Part shown: positions 42,418 through 52,118 of the stretch, in pieces | Numbering within the stretch: the stretch's first letter is position 1 | Layout: each line of letters begins with the position of its first letter | Assembly (NCBI GenBank): GCA_023398295.1 | Contig: JAEWSL010000010.1 | Location: forward strand, 3,994-67,993 | DNA length: 64,000 bases | DNA from: Elusimicrobiota bacterium | GTDB taxonomy: Bacteria; Elusimicrobiota; Elusimicrobia; Elusimicrobiales; Elusimicrobiaceae | Direction: 5' to 3' | The notes under the pieces: model-generated | The model's database searches: none | Told to the model about the DNA's origin: nothing | Seen by the model: only the letters and a program-made list of their open reading frames with translations | Made by a program: the position numbers and the translations under genes

Positions 42418-43482
42418 TTATTTATGCTCTTTCTTATAGCTTTTTATGCGGCGGGCCGCATTCTCTTTAAGATTGTTGAAGAAAAATCTGTAATCGTACA
42501 TATGCAAAACGCCCGCGGGGAAAAAGCCTTCATTTGCGTTATATTTAGACGTGTCAACTTCAACGACCAAGGCGTTTGTGCCCTCTTCAAGCCGCGCGGT
42601 TTTGAAAGGTTTTTCCTCTCCCTCCACAACGCCGGTTTCGCTGTTATATATAATCCCGCCTTTATACTGGCTTTTTTTGCTGGGTTTTCCGTCGGTTCGC
42701 CAATTTACGGGGTTAATTGCCTGCGCGTCTTTGCGCAAAAGGAAAGAATATCCGCTGTTTGGCAGCTCGGTGTTATAAGAGATTATAACTCCGGTGTCTT
42801 TTGGCCCTTTTGCCATTTTCAAAAAAGGATATTTTTCCAAATCCTCTTTGGTAACCGACCAGCCCACAATATAGGCCGCCACAAGTTTATCCTGAAGTTT
42901 TTTATCGGCAAATCGCTGCTCCATAATATTTTTTATCATCATGGAGCCCTGGCTGAACCCCATCAAAATAAACGGGCGGCCGTTATTGTAATGCTGCAGA
43001 TAATAATCAAAAGCTTTAAGCGTATCCTGATAGGGAATTGAAAGGAAATTGGCAAGGCTGTTATCGTCAAGCTTGACGACTTCTATGGAGCCGCTTCTGT
43101 AATACGGCGCGTAAATGTTAACTTTATCGCCGGCAAGGGCGGTGTTGAAATTTATATAATTTACGGCGTTTTTCTTTGAGGCTTCGTCGTTAAAATTCTG
43201 ATATTCAAGTCCGTTCCCCCCGAAGATAGTGGGATAAACGTAAAAGACGTCTATATCCTGGGGCTCCTGCCCGAGGGCGGGAAGTTTAAGCCAATACTTT
43301 TCCTCGCCGTAGCGCGGCGCGGAAGGGATAGCGTATGTCTTGAAAGTCTGAGATGCCGAAGCGGCAACCGCAGACGGCGCGCTTTGCGTTGAAACCGCCG
43401 TTGTCTGCGCGTAAAGCGCCGGCAAAAGCAGCAGGACAAAAGATAAACATAAATTTAATTTGGCGTTAAAAAATTTCTTCAT
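42418..43482 (-). CDS. DUF3089 alpha/beta-hydrolase, exported
   Basis: 354 residues from ATG 43482, preceded by AGAGGGG; an earlier start would run into lepA. Signal peptide of about 27 residues (ending LYA). DUF3089 pattern: DVFYVYPTIFGGNG, VNIYAPYYRSG, QDTLKAFDYYLQHYNNGRPFILMGFSQGSMMIKNIM with nucleophile-elbow GFSQGS, AAYIVGW, and GVLHMYDYRFFFNNLKENAARRI with a candidate catalytic His. Probably a periplasmic lipase/esterase; substrate unknown. Lies 10 bases after lepA and 20 bases before mreC, bridging the PTS and cell-shape runs. Confidence 0.82.
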   Translation of the reverse strand: MKKFFNAKLNLCLSFVLLLLPALYAQTTAVSTQSAPSAVAASASQTFKTYAIPSAPRYGEEKYWLKLPALGQEPQDIDVFYVYPTIFGGNGLEYQNFNDEASKKNAVNYINFNTALAGDKVNIYAPYYRSGSIEVVKLDDNSLANFLSIPYQDTLKAFDYYLQHYNNGRPFILMGFSQGSMMIKNIMEQRFADKKLQDKLVAAYIVGWSVTKEDLEKYPFLKMAKGPKDTGVIISYNTELPNSGYSFLLRKDAQAINPVNWRTDGKPSKKSQYKGGIIYNSETGVVEGEEKPFKTARLEEGTNALVVEVDTSKYNANEGFFPAGVLHMYDYRFFFNNLKENAARRIKSYKKEHK

Positions 43483-43492
43483 GTAACCCCTC

Positions 43493-45313
43493 TTATTCCT
43501 CAATTTTAAGCATAGCGATGAAAGCTTCCTGCGGGATATCAACGCTGCCGATGCTCTTCATTCTTTTCTTGCCTTCTTTTTGTTTCTCAAGCAATTTTCT
43601 TTTGCGCGTAATATCGCCGCCGTAGCATTTTGCTATAACGTCTTTGCGAAAGGCGGCAATGGTTTCGCGCGCAATAATTTTGCCGTTTACGCGCGCCTGC
43701 ACGGCCACCTCAAACTGCTGCCGGCCGATAAGTTCTTTTAACTTTTCGCACAAAAGCCGTCCGCGCGTAAGGGCTTTGTCTTTATGCGTTACCACGGAAA
43801 GCGCGTCAACCGGACTGCCGTGTATAAGCACTTCCATCAAAACGACGTCGCTGCTGCGGTAATCGGCAATTTCGTAATCAAAAGAAGCATATCCTTTTGA
43901 CACGGACTTTAACTTATTATAGAAATCTATCACCATTTCCGCCATAGGCATATAATAGTTTATCATAACGCGCGAACTTGAAAGATGCTCCAGGCTTATA
44001 TAAACGCCGCGCTTTTCTTTAAGCAACGTCATAACGCCGTCCATATAGACAATCGGCGTCACGATTTTTATTTTTATGGAAGGCTCTTTTATGTCAATTA
44101 TATCGCCGTGCGGAGGAAAGTTCGCCGGATTATCTATCCATTTATAGCCGCCGCCTGCGTCGGCCAGGGCGGAAAGTTCCTGCGGATGCGTTTTGCGCAA
44201 AGTAAACTTTACCTGATAAATAACGTTGGGGCTGGTGGCAATCAGAGAAAGGCCAAATTCCCTCTCAAGCCTTTCTTTTACTATCTCTATATGCAAAATC
44301 CCCATAAAACCAAGACGAAAACCAAAACCCAAAGCTTTGGAAACTTCGCTTTGATAACTGAAAGAACTGTCCGACAAGTTTAATTTCTCAAGAGCGGTCC
44401 TAAGCAGCGGATAATCGGTTGTTTCAATTGGGAAAATGCTGGCAAAAACTACAGGTTTTGCCTCGCTGTAGCCGTGCAGCGGCGTTTTTGCGGGCTCGTC
44501 GGCAAGCGTAACGGTATCGCCCACCTGCACCTGATGGATATCTTTTATGCCCGCAATAATATACCCCACTTCGCCGCACTGGAGGCCCTGGCATTTTTCA
44601 AGCTTAGGCGTCATATAGCCGACTTCTTCTATCTTGGAAGTAAAGCCCGAGGCCATTAATTTCAAAGTCTGCCCCGCTTTTATTTTGCCGTCCATAAGCC
44701 GCACGTAAACTATGACGCCGCGAAAAGAATCGTAAAAAGAATCAAAAATCAAAGCGCGCGTTTTGCCCTCGGGCTCGCCTTTGGGAGCGGGCACGTCTTT
44801 TACGATACGCTCAATTAAATGCTCTACGCCAAGACCGGTTTTGGCGCTTACCCTTTCTGCCGAAAGAGGCTCTTTAAGGACTTCCCAAATCTGCTCTTCG
44901 GCGACATCGGCGTCGCTTTGATTTAGGTCCACCTTATTTATAACCGGTATTATTTTAAGGCCGAGGCTTTGCGCCAGATGCGCGTGAGCCACCGTCTGCG
45001 CTTCAACGCCCTGAGAGGCGTCTACAAGAAGCAAAACCCCCTCGCACGCGCGAAGGGAGCGCGCCACTTCGTAGGAAAAATCAACATGGCCCGGCGTGTC
45101 AATTAAATTGAGGATATAATCTTTATATTTTATGCGCACGGCCTTTGCTTTGATGGTAATGCCGCGCTCGCGCTCAAGATCCATACCGTCAAGCAGCTGC
45201 GCCTGCATTTTGCGATGCTCTACGGTGCCGGTATCTTCCAAAATACGGTCCGATAATGTTGTTTTGCCATGGTCTATGTGCGCGACTATGGAGAAATTGC
45301 GTATCTTTTTCAT
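43493..45313 (-). CDS. lepA: Elongation factor 4 (LepA)
   Basis: 606 residues from ATG 45313; an in-frame TTG 12 bases earlier has its purine tract too close and was not used. Ribosome-associated GTPase that back-translocates or aids initiation and ribosome maturation. G1 AHIDHGKTTL, G2 region ERERGITIKA, G3 DTPGHVDF, G4 NKVD, and the LepA-specific C-terminal domain RVNGKIIARETIAAFRKDVIAKCYGGDITRKRKLLEKQKEGKKRMK. Starts 15 bases after ptsI in the same run. Confidence 0.96.
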   Translation of the reverse strand: MKKIRNFSIVAHIDHGKTTLSDRILEDTGTVEHRKMQAQLLDGMDLERERGITIKAKAVRIKYKDYILNLIDTPGHVDFSYEVARSLRACEGVLLLVDASQGVEAQTVAHAHLAQSLGLKIIPVINKVDLNQSDADVAEEQIWEVLKEPLSAERVSAKTGLGVEHLIERIVKDVPAPKGEPEGKTRALIFDSFYDSFRGVIVYVRLMDGKIKAGQTLKLMASGFTSKIEEVGYMTPKLEKCQGLQCGEVGYIIAGIKDIHQVQVGDTVTLADEPAKTPLHGYSEAKPVVFASIFPIETTDYPLLRTALEKLNLSDSSFSYQSEVSKALGFGFRLGFMGILHIEIVKERLEREFGLSLIATSPNVIYQVKFTLRKTHPQELSALADAGGGYKWIDNPANFPPHGDIIDIKEPSIKIKIVTPIVYMDGVMTLLKEKRGVYISLEHLSSSRVMINYYMPMAEMVIDFYNKLKSVSKGYASFDYEIADYRSSDVVLMEVLIHGSPVDALSVVTHKDKALTRGRLLCEKLKELIGRQQFEVAVQARVNGKIIARETIAAFRKDVIAKCYGGDITRKRKLLEKQKEGKKRMKSIGSVDIPQEAFIAMLKIEE

Positions 45314-45328
45314 CTGATTAAGCAAAGC

Positions 45329-47053
45329 CTAAAAATTTTCTTTGAGTTTTCTGATTTCAGAAGAGCTTGTGAGCAATATGGCCGCCTGGGCCAAATTGGA
45401 ACAATCTTTGAAATTCAAATTTCTTAAGGTGTTCTTTATCCTAAGAAACATTACGGTTGAAACCGATAAAATATCCACACCCAGTCCTACCAAAAAAGGT
45501 ATCATCTCCGGATCGGAGGCCATCTCCCCGCAAATGCTTACGGGTTTTCCTTTCTTGCGCGCCGCTTGAATAACGAAATTTATAACGCGCAAAACGGCCG
45601 GATGGTAGGGATCATATAAATCGGCCACCTCTTGATTTACCCTGTCAACGGCGATAAGATATTGAATTAAATCGTTTGTGCCTATGGAAACAAAATCCAC
45701 TTCCGCCAGTATGCCGTCCATGGTAAGCGCAGCCGAGGGCACTTCTATCATAGCTCCCGTTTCAATAGGGTGCCGCGGTATTATGTTTTTTGAAGCCGTT
45801 TCGGCAAGCACTTCCTTAAAAATTCCGTTTACAATTTTTATCTCCTCAACGGAAGAAACCATGGGTATCATCATCTTAACGCGCGCAGGCACCTCCGAGG
45901 CGGTCCTTATTATGGCGCGCATCTGCGTGCGCATAAGAGAAGGATATTTCAAAAACAGTCTTATGCCGCGGCAGCCCATAAAGGGATTGTCTTCTTCGCT
46001 GGGCCTGGAAAGGCCAAACTGCGCGATTTTATCTCCGCCTAAATCGGCAAGGCGTATGGTAAAAGGACGCAAATCAAAATGAAGAGCCGCTTTTTTATAT
46101 ATGGAAACCTGCTCGTCCTCACCTGGCGGCAGGTAGCGGTCCATATAAATAAATTCTGTGCGCAGCAGACCCAACCCGTCGGAGCGAAAAGGCACTTCCC
46201 CCTTAAATTCCTGCCGCGGGTCGTAGTTGAGATATAATGTAACTTTATGCCCGTCTTTTGTAACGTTGGGAAGAGCGCTTATATCTTGCAAAGAAATTTC
46301 TTTCTGTAAAAACAAAACCTGTTTTTGTCTGTATTCTTTTAGAGTTTTATCATCGGGGCTTATGATTATTTTGCCTTCCTCGCCGTCTACGATAATAAGG
46401 TCGTTTTGCTTAGTCTGCTCGGCCGCGGCGCAAAGACCGACAACCGCAGGCATCTGCATGCTTTGCGCCAAAATGGCGGTATGACTAGTTTTACCGCCGA
46501 CGTCGGTTACAAAACCCAAAACATTTTTGCTGCTTAAACGCAAGGTGTCGGAGGGAAATAAATTATGCGCTATTACCACCGAAGGCTGCTTTATGCCGCT
46601 GAACTTATTTTGCTTTTTTTGCGTAAGATTCTCAAAAAGGCTTTTGGCGACGTCGGCCAGGTCAAATTTCCGCTCTCTGAAAAAATCGTTTTTTATGGAG
46701 TCAAAATGCCGCATGGCTTCCTGCACGCAGACGTAAAGGGCGTACTCCGCATTTAATTTTTCTTTTTCAATTTTCTTCTTTACGTTTTGATTTAAGACGG
46801 GATCTTTCAAAATCGCTTTATGCGCCTGCAAAAGTTTTGCATAATCGTTGCCGAAAAGCTCTTTTACCTTGCTTTCCGTTTTAGTAAACTCTTCGTAAGT
46901 CTTATCTATCGCCGCGGAGTAGCGGCGCAGTTCTACCTGCACGTCGGCGGGAGCGACGGGACGGTTTTCGGTCATAACGGCATCGGGGGCCACCACGTAG
47001 GCGGGGCCTATGGCTATACCGGGAGAAGCCGCTATGCCTTTTAAGACTATCAT
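45329..47053 (-). CDS. ptsI: PTS enzyme I
   Basis: 574 residues, standard for EI. Takes phosphate from phosphoenolpyruvate and passes it to HPr. Swivelling His domain with His191 in GGKTSHTAILAQSM, linker, and PEP-binding barrel with LRTEFIYMDR, RLADLGGDK, NPFMGCRGIRL, GTNDLIQYLIAVDR and catalytic Cys in VSICGEMASDP. Its start overlaps the ptsH stop by 4 bases. The complete EI, HPr, IIA-IID chain in one cluster indicates a working PTS. Confidence 0.97.
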   Translation of the reverse strand: MIVLKGIAASPGIAIGPAYVVAPDAVMTENRPVAPADVQVELRRYSAAIDKTYEEFTKTESKVKELFGNDYAKLLQAHKAILKDPVLNQNVKKKIEKEKLNAEYALYVCVQEAMRHFDSIKNDFFRERKFDLADVAKSLFENLTQKKQNKFSGIKQPSVVIAHNLFPSDTLRLSSKNVLGFVTDVGGKTSHTAILAQSMQMPAVVGLCAAAEQTKQNDLIIVDGEEGKIIISPDDKTLKEYRQKQVLFLQKEISLQDISALPNVTKDGHKVTLYLNYDPRQEFKGEVPFRSDGLGLLRTEFIYMDRYLPPGEDEQVSIYKKAALHFDLRPFTIRLADLGGDKIAQFGLSRPSEEDNPFMGCRGIRLFLKYPSLMRTQMRAIIRTASEVPARVKMMIPMVSSVEEIKIVNGIFKEVLAETASKNIIPRHPIETGAMIEVPSAALTMDGILAEVDFVSIGTNDLIQYLIAVDRVNQEVADLYDPYHPAVLRVINFVIQAARKKGKPVSICGEMASDPEMIPFLVGLGVDILSVSTVMFLRIKNTLRNLNFKDCSNLAQAAILLTSSSEIRKLKENF

Positions 47054-47319
47054 TTATCCTCCTCCGCAATCTTGCCAAAGACGGACTTTAAGCTTTCAAA
47101 AGCATCTTTCTCATCCTCTCCTTTGATGATAAGCTTAATCAAAGAGCCCTGCTCGGCCGCCAGCATCATTATGCCCATAATGCTTTTGGCGTTTACTTCC
47201 ATCTCGTCTTTAAGGATGAAAACGTCGCTCTTAAAACGGCCCGCGTCTTGCGCTATCATGGCGGCCGGCCTTGCGTGGATACCAAGTCTGTTAACTATTT
47301 TTATATCTTCTTCTATCAC
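47050..47319 (-). CDS. ptsH: PTS phosphocarrier HPr
   Basis: 89 residues. His15 in LGIHARPAA is phosphorylated by EI; Ser46 in NAKSIMGIMML is the regulatory site for HPr kinase, whose gene lies 3 kb upstream in the same run. Both sites present implies HPr(Ser-P) control as well as transport. Ten bases after the IID gene. Confidence 0.97.
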   Translation of the reverse strand: MIEEDIKIVNRLGIHARPAAMIAQDAGRFKSDVFILKDEMEVNAKSIMGIMMLAAEQGSLIKLIIKGEDEKDAFESLKSVFGKIAEEDK

Positions 47320-47329
47320 TTATCCCCCG

Positions 47330-48145
47330 TCAGGCGATGAAAGAAGCCAGCGCAAAAAGCACCGTGCCGGAAATATAAAGGACTATGCTCGGCATATTAA
47401 GCTTCTTCATAAATATCGTCAAAATTACAAAAGCCAAAAGCAAAGAGGCTTTCATAATCGTATCGGCGTCGACAACCGTGCCCTTAAAACGCGAATAAAC
47501 TCCGTAGGCAAATAAAGCCAGCGTAAACAACTGTCCCAAAGTTTTAAGAAAAGAAATTGCTTTGTTCCAGTTCAGGTTTATAAGCCCGTAAAAATTATTT
47601 TCCGTGCCGTTGTAGCCGTCGTAAAACCCTTTTGCGCGGATAGCAAAAGCCGGTATGTCGTAAATTAAAAGAGAGCTTATCAAAGCCAACAGAATTATAA
47701 AAAGCGTTTCCTTGGTAGGGCCGCTGTCATGCAAAATTTGTATCTGTCCGGCAAATAAAACAAATATGCAGATTACAAGAGAAAGAGGTTTTAACACAGC
47801 CCAAAAAAGCCTGTCCCCCAAAGAGGCGGCCGTATTGGCGGTGCTGGCGCGGATTATGCGCCACTCTCTTTCCTCCTGATAAAAATTAAGCTTCGTGCAG
47901 ACGGAAAGTTTTTCCTCCTGCTTAAGCATGGCGCCTATGCTGTAGAGGCTCATTACGGGATTGCAGTTAAAGCCTTCCAGATTACGCGCCAAAGCGCGCT
48001 TATAAAGAAGTTCATTCTTCTGATAAATAATGCGCAAAGCGGGCCGAACTATATGCAGCACCCCGATGTTTTGGAATTTGGCGTAATTCCAAAAACTTTG
48101 CAAGAAAAGGCTTCTAAAAACTACCGAGCGAGGTTCAACGTACAT
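47330..48145 (-). CDS. Mannose-class PTS component IID
   Basis: 271 residues. ManZ/AgaD-type membrane subunit: SFWNYAKFQNIGVLHIVRPALR near the N-terminus, GFNCNPVMSLYSIGAML, and STANTAASLGDRLFWAVLKPLSL, all characteristic of the IID family; hydrophobic segments follow in the second half. Forms the channel with IIC. Only 4 bases separate it from the IIC gene. Sugar specificity (mannose, GalNAc, sorbose or other) cannot be read from sequence alone. Confidence 0.92.
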   Translation of the reverse strand: MYVEPRSVVFRSLFLQSFWNYAKFQNIGVLHIVRPALRIIYQKNELLYKRALARNLEGFNCNPVMSLYSIGAMLKQEEKLSVCTKLNFYQEEREWRIIRASTANTAASLGDRLFWAVLKPLSLVICIFVLFAGQIQILHDSGPTKETLFIILLALISSLLIYDIPAFAIRAKGFYDGYNGTENNFYGLINLNWNKAISFLKTLGQLFTLALFAYGVYSRFKGTVVDADTIMKASLLLAFVILTIFMKKLNMPSIVLYISGTVLFALASFIA

Positions 48146-48149
48146 AAAT

Positions 48150-48761
48150 TTAGTCCTCCTTAAGCTTTGAGCTAAATGAGATAAACAGCACCGAAAGCCC
48201 TATCCACGGCACCACAAAGTAAGAGAACTTAAAAGCTATATGTATTTTTTGAGGAATATCTTCGTCAAAATAAGCAAACAACGGGCCTATTAAAGTGCAA
48301 ACCGCCACCAGGAAAAGCAAAACGGCCAGGAATTGGAAGATAAGGCTCTGCGCCAAAACGGCGCCCGTGCTTGTTTTGCCTTCCAGAAGCGCTTTTTCCA
48401 CCACGGGAAGTATGCGCGTGCGGAATTTTCTTAACCCTTTCTCCAGAAAACTGAAAAGTATTCCCGTCATGATGCCGGCAAAAAAAGCAAAATAAATATC
48501 CATGGCAAAGAAATGCGCCAGCAAAACCGCGCTGCCCGCGCTTATAGCCCCGCTGGGCGGCACAACCCCGCCGACCGGAATAAAGTCAAGATAAATAAGT
48601 TCCGTAAAAATGCCGAGTTGGAGGCCCAAAAATAAATCTCCGCTGAACATGCCCAGCAAAGCCCCCGCCACTATGGGGCGCGAAATCAACACCTGCCCCA
48701 CATAAGTAACGTCCAGTTCCAAAAATGCCAGCAAAGCGCAAAGCAATATTAGTTGTAACAT
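48150..48761 (-). CDS. Mannose-class PTS component IIC
   Basis: 203 residues, somewhat shorter than typical ManY/AgaC (about 260). Hydrophobic with five or six segments; VLISRPIVAGALLGMFSGDLFLGLQLGIFTELIYLDFIPVGGVVPPSGAISAG is the IIC signature loop. The C-terminal region after residue 170 seems reduced. Overlaps the IIB gene by one base. Confidence 0.9.
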   Translation of the reverse strand: MLQLILLCALLAFLELDVTYVGQVLISRPIVAGALLGMFSGDLFLGLQLGIFTELIYLDFIPVGGVVPPSGAISAGSAVLLAHFFAMDIYFAFFAGIMTGILFSFLEKGLRKFRTRILPVVEKALLEGKTSTGAVLAQSLIFQFLAVLLFLVAVCTLIGPLFAYFDEDIPQKIHIAFKFSYFVVPWIGLSVLFISFSSKLKED

Positions 48762-49219
48762 TAAAATAACCTCTTTGAAAGCGATGCGGGCAGAGCCCGA
48801 ACATCAAATTTTACAGTCTTCGCAAGGTCTTTAACAAAAGGGACTTCATTTTCCGATAAATAAACCCCTTGCGAATATTCTTTTTTGCCTTCCTGATACT
48901 CCGTGTTTCCTACATTTACTTTCTCAAACTTTACGCCTTCTTTGATTAAAGAGGCCAAAGTTTCAAACCCGTCAATAAGCAAAAAAACTTTTTGCGGGTT
49001 TTGCCCCCCAAGATATCTGGCGGCGGACGTTTCGTCAAAAACGCGCAGCCCGTAAGAGGGCGGTAAAGCAAGTCTCAGCATTTTTTGCATAAGCGCGCTT
49101 GAAGCCGCTTCCCGCGATACTATGACCACTTCCTGCGCTTTAATCTGCGGCAGCCAGCTTTCCACCACCTGCCCGTGCAGCAATCTGTTGTCTATGCGCG
49201 TAAAAATTATATCCATCAT
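48761..49219 (-). CDS. Mannose-class PTS component IIB
   Basis: 152 residues. Cytoplasmic IIB; FTRIDNRLLHGQVVESW carries phosphorylatable His15 (counting from the first Met; two ATGs are adjacent). NVGNTEYQEGKKEYSQGVYLSENE is the conserved sugar-complex loop. A free-standing IIB, not fused to IIA. Between IIA (21-base gap) and IIC genes. Confidence 0.93.
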   Translation of the reverse strand: MMDIIFTRIDNRLLHGQVVESWLPQIKAQEVVIVSREAASSALMQKMLRLALPPSYGLRVFDETSAARYLGGQNPQKVFLLIDGFETLASLIKEGVKFEKVNVGNTEYQEGKKEYSQGVYLSENEVPFVKDLAKTVKFDVRALPASLSKRLF

Positions 49220-49240
49220 CGTGGCATCCCGCCGCCGCTT

Positions 49241-49636
49241 TTAACAGCATTGGCATCTTTCCGTTGCGTTGAAAACGGCTTTTTTGCCGTCTTCCAAAAC
49301 CTTTTTGGCAAGGTCCCGAGCGTTAAGCTTTTCCCTGTTGTTAAGGGCGCAAAGAAGCATGCTTAAATTAAGCCCGCAGAGCACCTGCGTATTTTTACTC
49401 TCCTGCAAAGAACAGACCGCCATATTGCAGGCCGTCCCGCCGAAAGTGTCTGTAAGCACCAAAGTGCCTTTTGGCGAAGCGTTTTTTTTAACTTTGTCCG
49501 CCGTTTCCTGCAAATCTATCTTCCCGCTGACGCTTAATGCCAAAACGCTCTCTTTATCAAAAGCGCAGATGCGGGACGCCGTATCCAGCATAGCCTTAGC
49601 CAAACTGCCGTGTGAAATCAAAATAAGCTTTACCAT
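49241..49636 (-). CDS. Mannose-class PTS component IIA
   Basis: 131 residues. Dimeric EIIA-Man fold: [12 protein letters not shown] with phosphorylatable His9, [15 protein letters not shown] (residues 58-72), and [14 protein letters not shown]-terminus ends in a Cys-x-Cys-Cys stretch (CQCC), unusual for IIA and absent from the family core. The start overlaps the rapZ stop by 7 bases. Confidence 0.93.
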   Translation of the reverse strand: MVKLILISHGSLAKAMLDTASRICAFDKESVLALSVSGKIDLQETADKVKKNASPKGTLVLTDTFGGTACNMAVCSLQESKNTQVLCGLNLSMLLCALNNREKLNARDLAKKVLEDGKKAVFNATERCQCC

Positions 49637-50529
49637 ACTTCTTTTTTCTCTATGCCGATATCCCTGTGATATTCGGACACTTTATAACCTTTCTCCTGAA
49701 GATATGCCGCCATACTATGCGCCATAAAAACGCTTCTGTGGCGGCCGCCGCTGCAGCCAATGGCTATCGTCAAGTAAGATTTGCCCTCCTTAATATATTT
49801 GGGTATTAAGTAAACCAGCAAATCGGAATACTTCTTCAAAAAATTCTTCGCGTAAGGCGTTGACATTATGTATTCCGCCACTTCTTTATCAAGGCCTGTT
49901 TTCTCCCTCAGGGCGGCGACGTAATAGGGATTTGCCAAAAAGCGCACGTCTATGACGATATCTGCCTCCAGAGGAAGACCGTTTTTATAACCGAAGGAAA
50001 CTATTGAAATTATCATTTCCTCCGAACGCTTTACCTCAAGAAGGCGCGATATCTTTTCCTTCAACTCGCCCAAAGTAAGATGGGAGGTGTTGATATCTTT
50101 ATCGGCCATTATTTTAAGAGGGTTAAGCAGACGGCGTTCTTTTTCTATAGCCGTCAAAAGCTGCTCCGCAAGAGGATGTTTGTGTTTCGTTTCCGAAAAT
50201 CTGCGCACAAGCACTTCGTTTGAGGCGTCTATAAAAAGCATTTTGGGGCTAAAGCCCTGTTTTATTATAGCCTCAAGCATAAGCGGCAGATCTTTTATGC
50301 CATCGCCGTCGCGCGCGTCTATGCCTAGAGCTATGTTTTTATAACGCTCGTGCTTTTTTATATGCTGCGCAAAAGCGGGAAGAAGGGCTACAGGCAGATT
50401 ATCCACGCAGTAAAAACCAAAATCGCCCAGGATTTTTAACACCTGCGTTTTGCCCGCGCCGGAAATGCCGGTTATAATAAAAAGTTTCCCCTTTGTCTGC
50501 TGGGGAATTAAAGCTTCATTTTCTTCCAT
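49630..50529 (-). CDS. rapZ: RapZ/YvcJ family nucleotide-binding protein
   Basis: 299 residues. N-terminal P-loop GISGAGKT (21-28), [45 protein letters not shown], and the C-terminal domain [20 protein letters not shown] that in E. coli RapZ binds GlcN6P and sRNA. In Proteobacteria it targets GlmZ to RNase E; elsewhere (YvcJ) the role is less clear. Overlaps hprK by 14 bases and precedes the PTS IIA gene, a conserved neighbourhood with the PTS. Confidence 0.94.
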   Translation of the reverse strand: MEENEALIPQQTKGKLFIITGISGAGKTQVLKILGDFGFYCVDNLPVALLPAFAQHIKKHERYKNIALGIDARDGDGIKDLPLMLEAIIKQGFSPKMLFIDASNEVLVRRFSETKHKHPLAEQLLTAIEKERRLLNPLKIMADKDINTSHLTLGELKEKISRLLEVKRSEEMIISIVSFGYKNGLPLEADIVIDVRFLANPYYVAALREKTGLDKEVAEYIMSTPYAKNFLKKYSDLLVYLIPKYIKEGKSYLTIAIGCSGGRHRSVFMAHSMAAYLQEKGYKVSEYHRDIGIEKKEVW

Positions 50530-51475
50530 TCTTCTGCCCTTTCATCTGCGAAAGCAGCCTTCTGCTGAACTCTTTTGCCGAACTTATACCCTGCCCTTTA
50601 AGCCTTTGATTTAAGGCGGCGACTTCAATAAGCACGGCCAAATTCCTGCCCGGGGTTACGGGGATTGTCAAAGAATTTACCTCCACCCCCAAAATATTGG
50701 CTTTTTGCTGCTCCACTCCCAAGCGGTCAATAACGCCGCCCTGCGGAGGAATTAAATTTACCTCCATATCAACGGAAGAGCTGTCTATAGAAGAGCCTAT
50801 GCCAAAGAGCCTCTCCACATCAATTATGCCCATGCCGCGCACTTCCATAAAATGCCTAAGCATCGGCGGGCAAAAACCCAAAAGCGCGCCGCCACGCCTG
50901 CGCTGGATTTCAACGACGTCATCGGCCACCAAAATATGCCCGCGCTTAATAAGCTCCAAGGCGCATTCGCTCTTGCCTATGCCGGCGTCGCCTTTTATAA
51001 GAACGCCCAGGCCCGATACCCTTACCAAAACGCCGTGCACATGCGTGCGCGGGGAAATGCAGTCGTCCAAATAACTGGTAAGCTCCGATACAAAGGACGC
51101 CGTGTCCAAGCTCGTGCTCAAAAGCGGCGTTTTGCCGTCTTTACAGGCCTGCTTTATGGCGGGCAAAATTTTCATTCCGGCCGTTACTATAACGCAGGGC
51201 ACAAGCCCGCCCTTAAGCATTTTTCCTATATTGCCTTTAAGCGCGGCAAAAGGCTGCTTTGCGCAAAACGCATATTCCCCGCGGCCGATTATCTGTATAA
51301 TTTCGGCGCGGTAGTTTTCCAAATGGCCGTCAAGCGCAAGGCCCGGACGGTTAAGAGCGGCTTTTGTAATTTCGCGCTTCAAGTTAGTTTTACCCGAGAT
51401 TAGCTCAAGGCAAAGCTCTTTTTGCTTGTCCTGCAAAAGCTGTTCCACCGTCACGGTTCTGGCAAATTGGGACAC
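50516..51475 (-). CDS. hprK: HPr kinase/phosphorylase
   Basis: 319 residues. N-terminal domain (1-130) and kinase domain with HVHG (145-148), Walker A GDAGIGKS (162-169), ADDVVEI (184-190) and the signature [13 protein letters not shown]. Phosphorylates HPr on Ser46 and reverses it. In Firmicutes this drives carbon catabolite repression; here CcpA is not visible, so the output may differ. Sits between hpf (20-base gap) and rapZ. Confidence 0.95.
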   Translation of the reverse strand: MSQFARTVTVEQLLQDKQKELCLELISGKTNLKREITKAALNRPGLALDGHLENYRAEIIQIIGRGEYAFCAKQPFAALKGNIGKMLKGGLVPCVIVTAGMKILPAIKQACKDGKTPLLSTSLDTASFVSELTSYLDDCISPRTHVHGVLVRVSGLGVLIKGDAGIGKSECALELIKRGHILVADDVVEIQRRRGGALLGFCPPMLRHFMEVRGMGIIDVERLFGIGSSIDSSSVDMEVNLIPPQGGVIDRLGVEQQKANILGVEVNSLTIPVTPGRNLAVLIEVAALNQRLKGQGISSAKEFSRRLLSQMKGQKNGRK

Positions 51476-51495
51476 GTTAAACCTCGCCGCTTAAA

Positions 51496-52032
51496 TTATT
51501 TCTGCTTCACAGGCTGTATAAGCCCGTAAGTGCCGTCAAGCCTTTTGAAAATAAGGTTAATCTGCTTAGACTCTTCGTCTAAAAACATCCAAAAAGTGTA
51601 TCCGAGCCTTTCCATTTCGTAGGCGGCGTCTTCAGGGTTCATAGGATAAACTTCAACCTGTTTGATGACCGAAAATTTGACGTCGTTTTGCGGAGCGTAA
51701 ACCGCGCCGTAATAAGAAGCCAAATCTTCCTTTTTCATCTTCTTGCTTCTTACAATTTTGCTTTTTTCCTTCCTTATCTGCGCTTCAATTTTAAGAATTA
51801 CGCCGTCTATGGATTTATAAAGGTCCTCTTCTACCGCTTTGGCGGTAAATTTATTCTTGCCGGCGTGTATGGTAAGTTCGGCGCGCTGGTTTATTTTCTT
51901 ATCAACGCTGAGCACCGCTTCCGCCCAGGAGTTTTCATCAAAAAATTTATCCAGTTTATCCACTTTGCTTTGGGTAAAATCTTTTATGGCCTCCGTAAGC
52001 TTGATGTTCTTTGCGGTAATTTTAAGTTTCAT
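51496..52032 (-). CDS. hpf: Ribosome hibernation promoting factor, long form
   Basis: 178 residues from ATG 52032, which has AAGGAGG 7 bases upstream (an in-frame start 18 bases earlier overlaps this site). N-terminal S30AE/RaiA domain (1-95; LKITAKNIKLTEAIKDFTQSKVDKLDKFF) and C-terminal dimerisation domain (VYPMNPEDAAYEMERLGYTFWMFLDEESKQINLIFKRLDGTYGLIQP). The long form dimerises 70S ribosomes into 100S in stationary phase. First gene of the hprK-rapZ-PTS run, comparable to the hpf-rapZ-ptsN neighbourhood of Proteobacteria. Confidence 0.95.
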   Translation of the reverse strand: MKLKITAKNIKLTEAIKDFTQSKVDKLDKFFDENSWAEAVLSVDKKINQRAELTIHAGKNKFTAKAVEEDLYKSIDGVILKIEAQIRKEKSKIVRSKKMKKEDLASYYGAVYAPQNDVKFSVIKQVEVYPMNPEDAAYEMERLGYTFWMFLDEESKQINLIFKRLDGTYGLIQPVKQK

Positions 52033-52089
52033 AGATTCCTCCTTCCCCAAGCGCGTTGTTTCGCGCTTCCTATATATATTTATCTTTCT

Positions 52090-52118
52090 ATTAAATCATT
52101 TGTGCGCCCGTCTGTCAA
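52090..52118 (-). promoter_or_regulatory. Sigma-70 type promoter for hpf and the PTS run
   Basis: Minus strand: TTGACA (52113-52118, perfect), 17-nt spacer, TTTAAT (52090-52095), 58 bases before the hpf ATG. The -35 box lies in the loop of the hairpin at 52106-52128. Confidence 0.7.

Noticed and set aside
42346..43041. 231-residue plus-strand ORF
   Set aside because: Antisense to the DUF3089 hydrolase and mreC start, which are supported by motifs and spacing.
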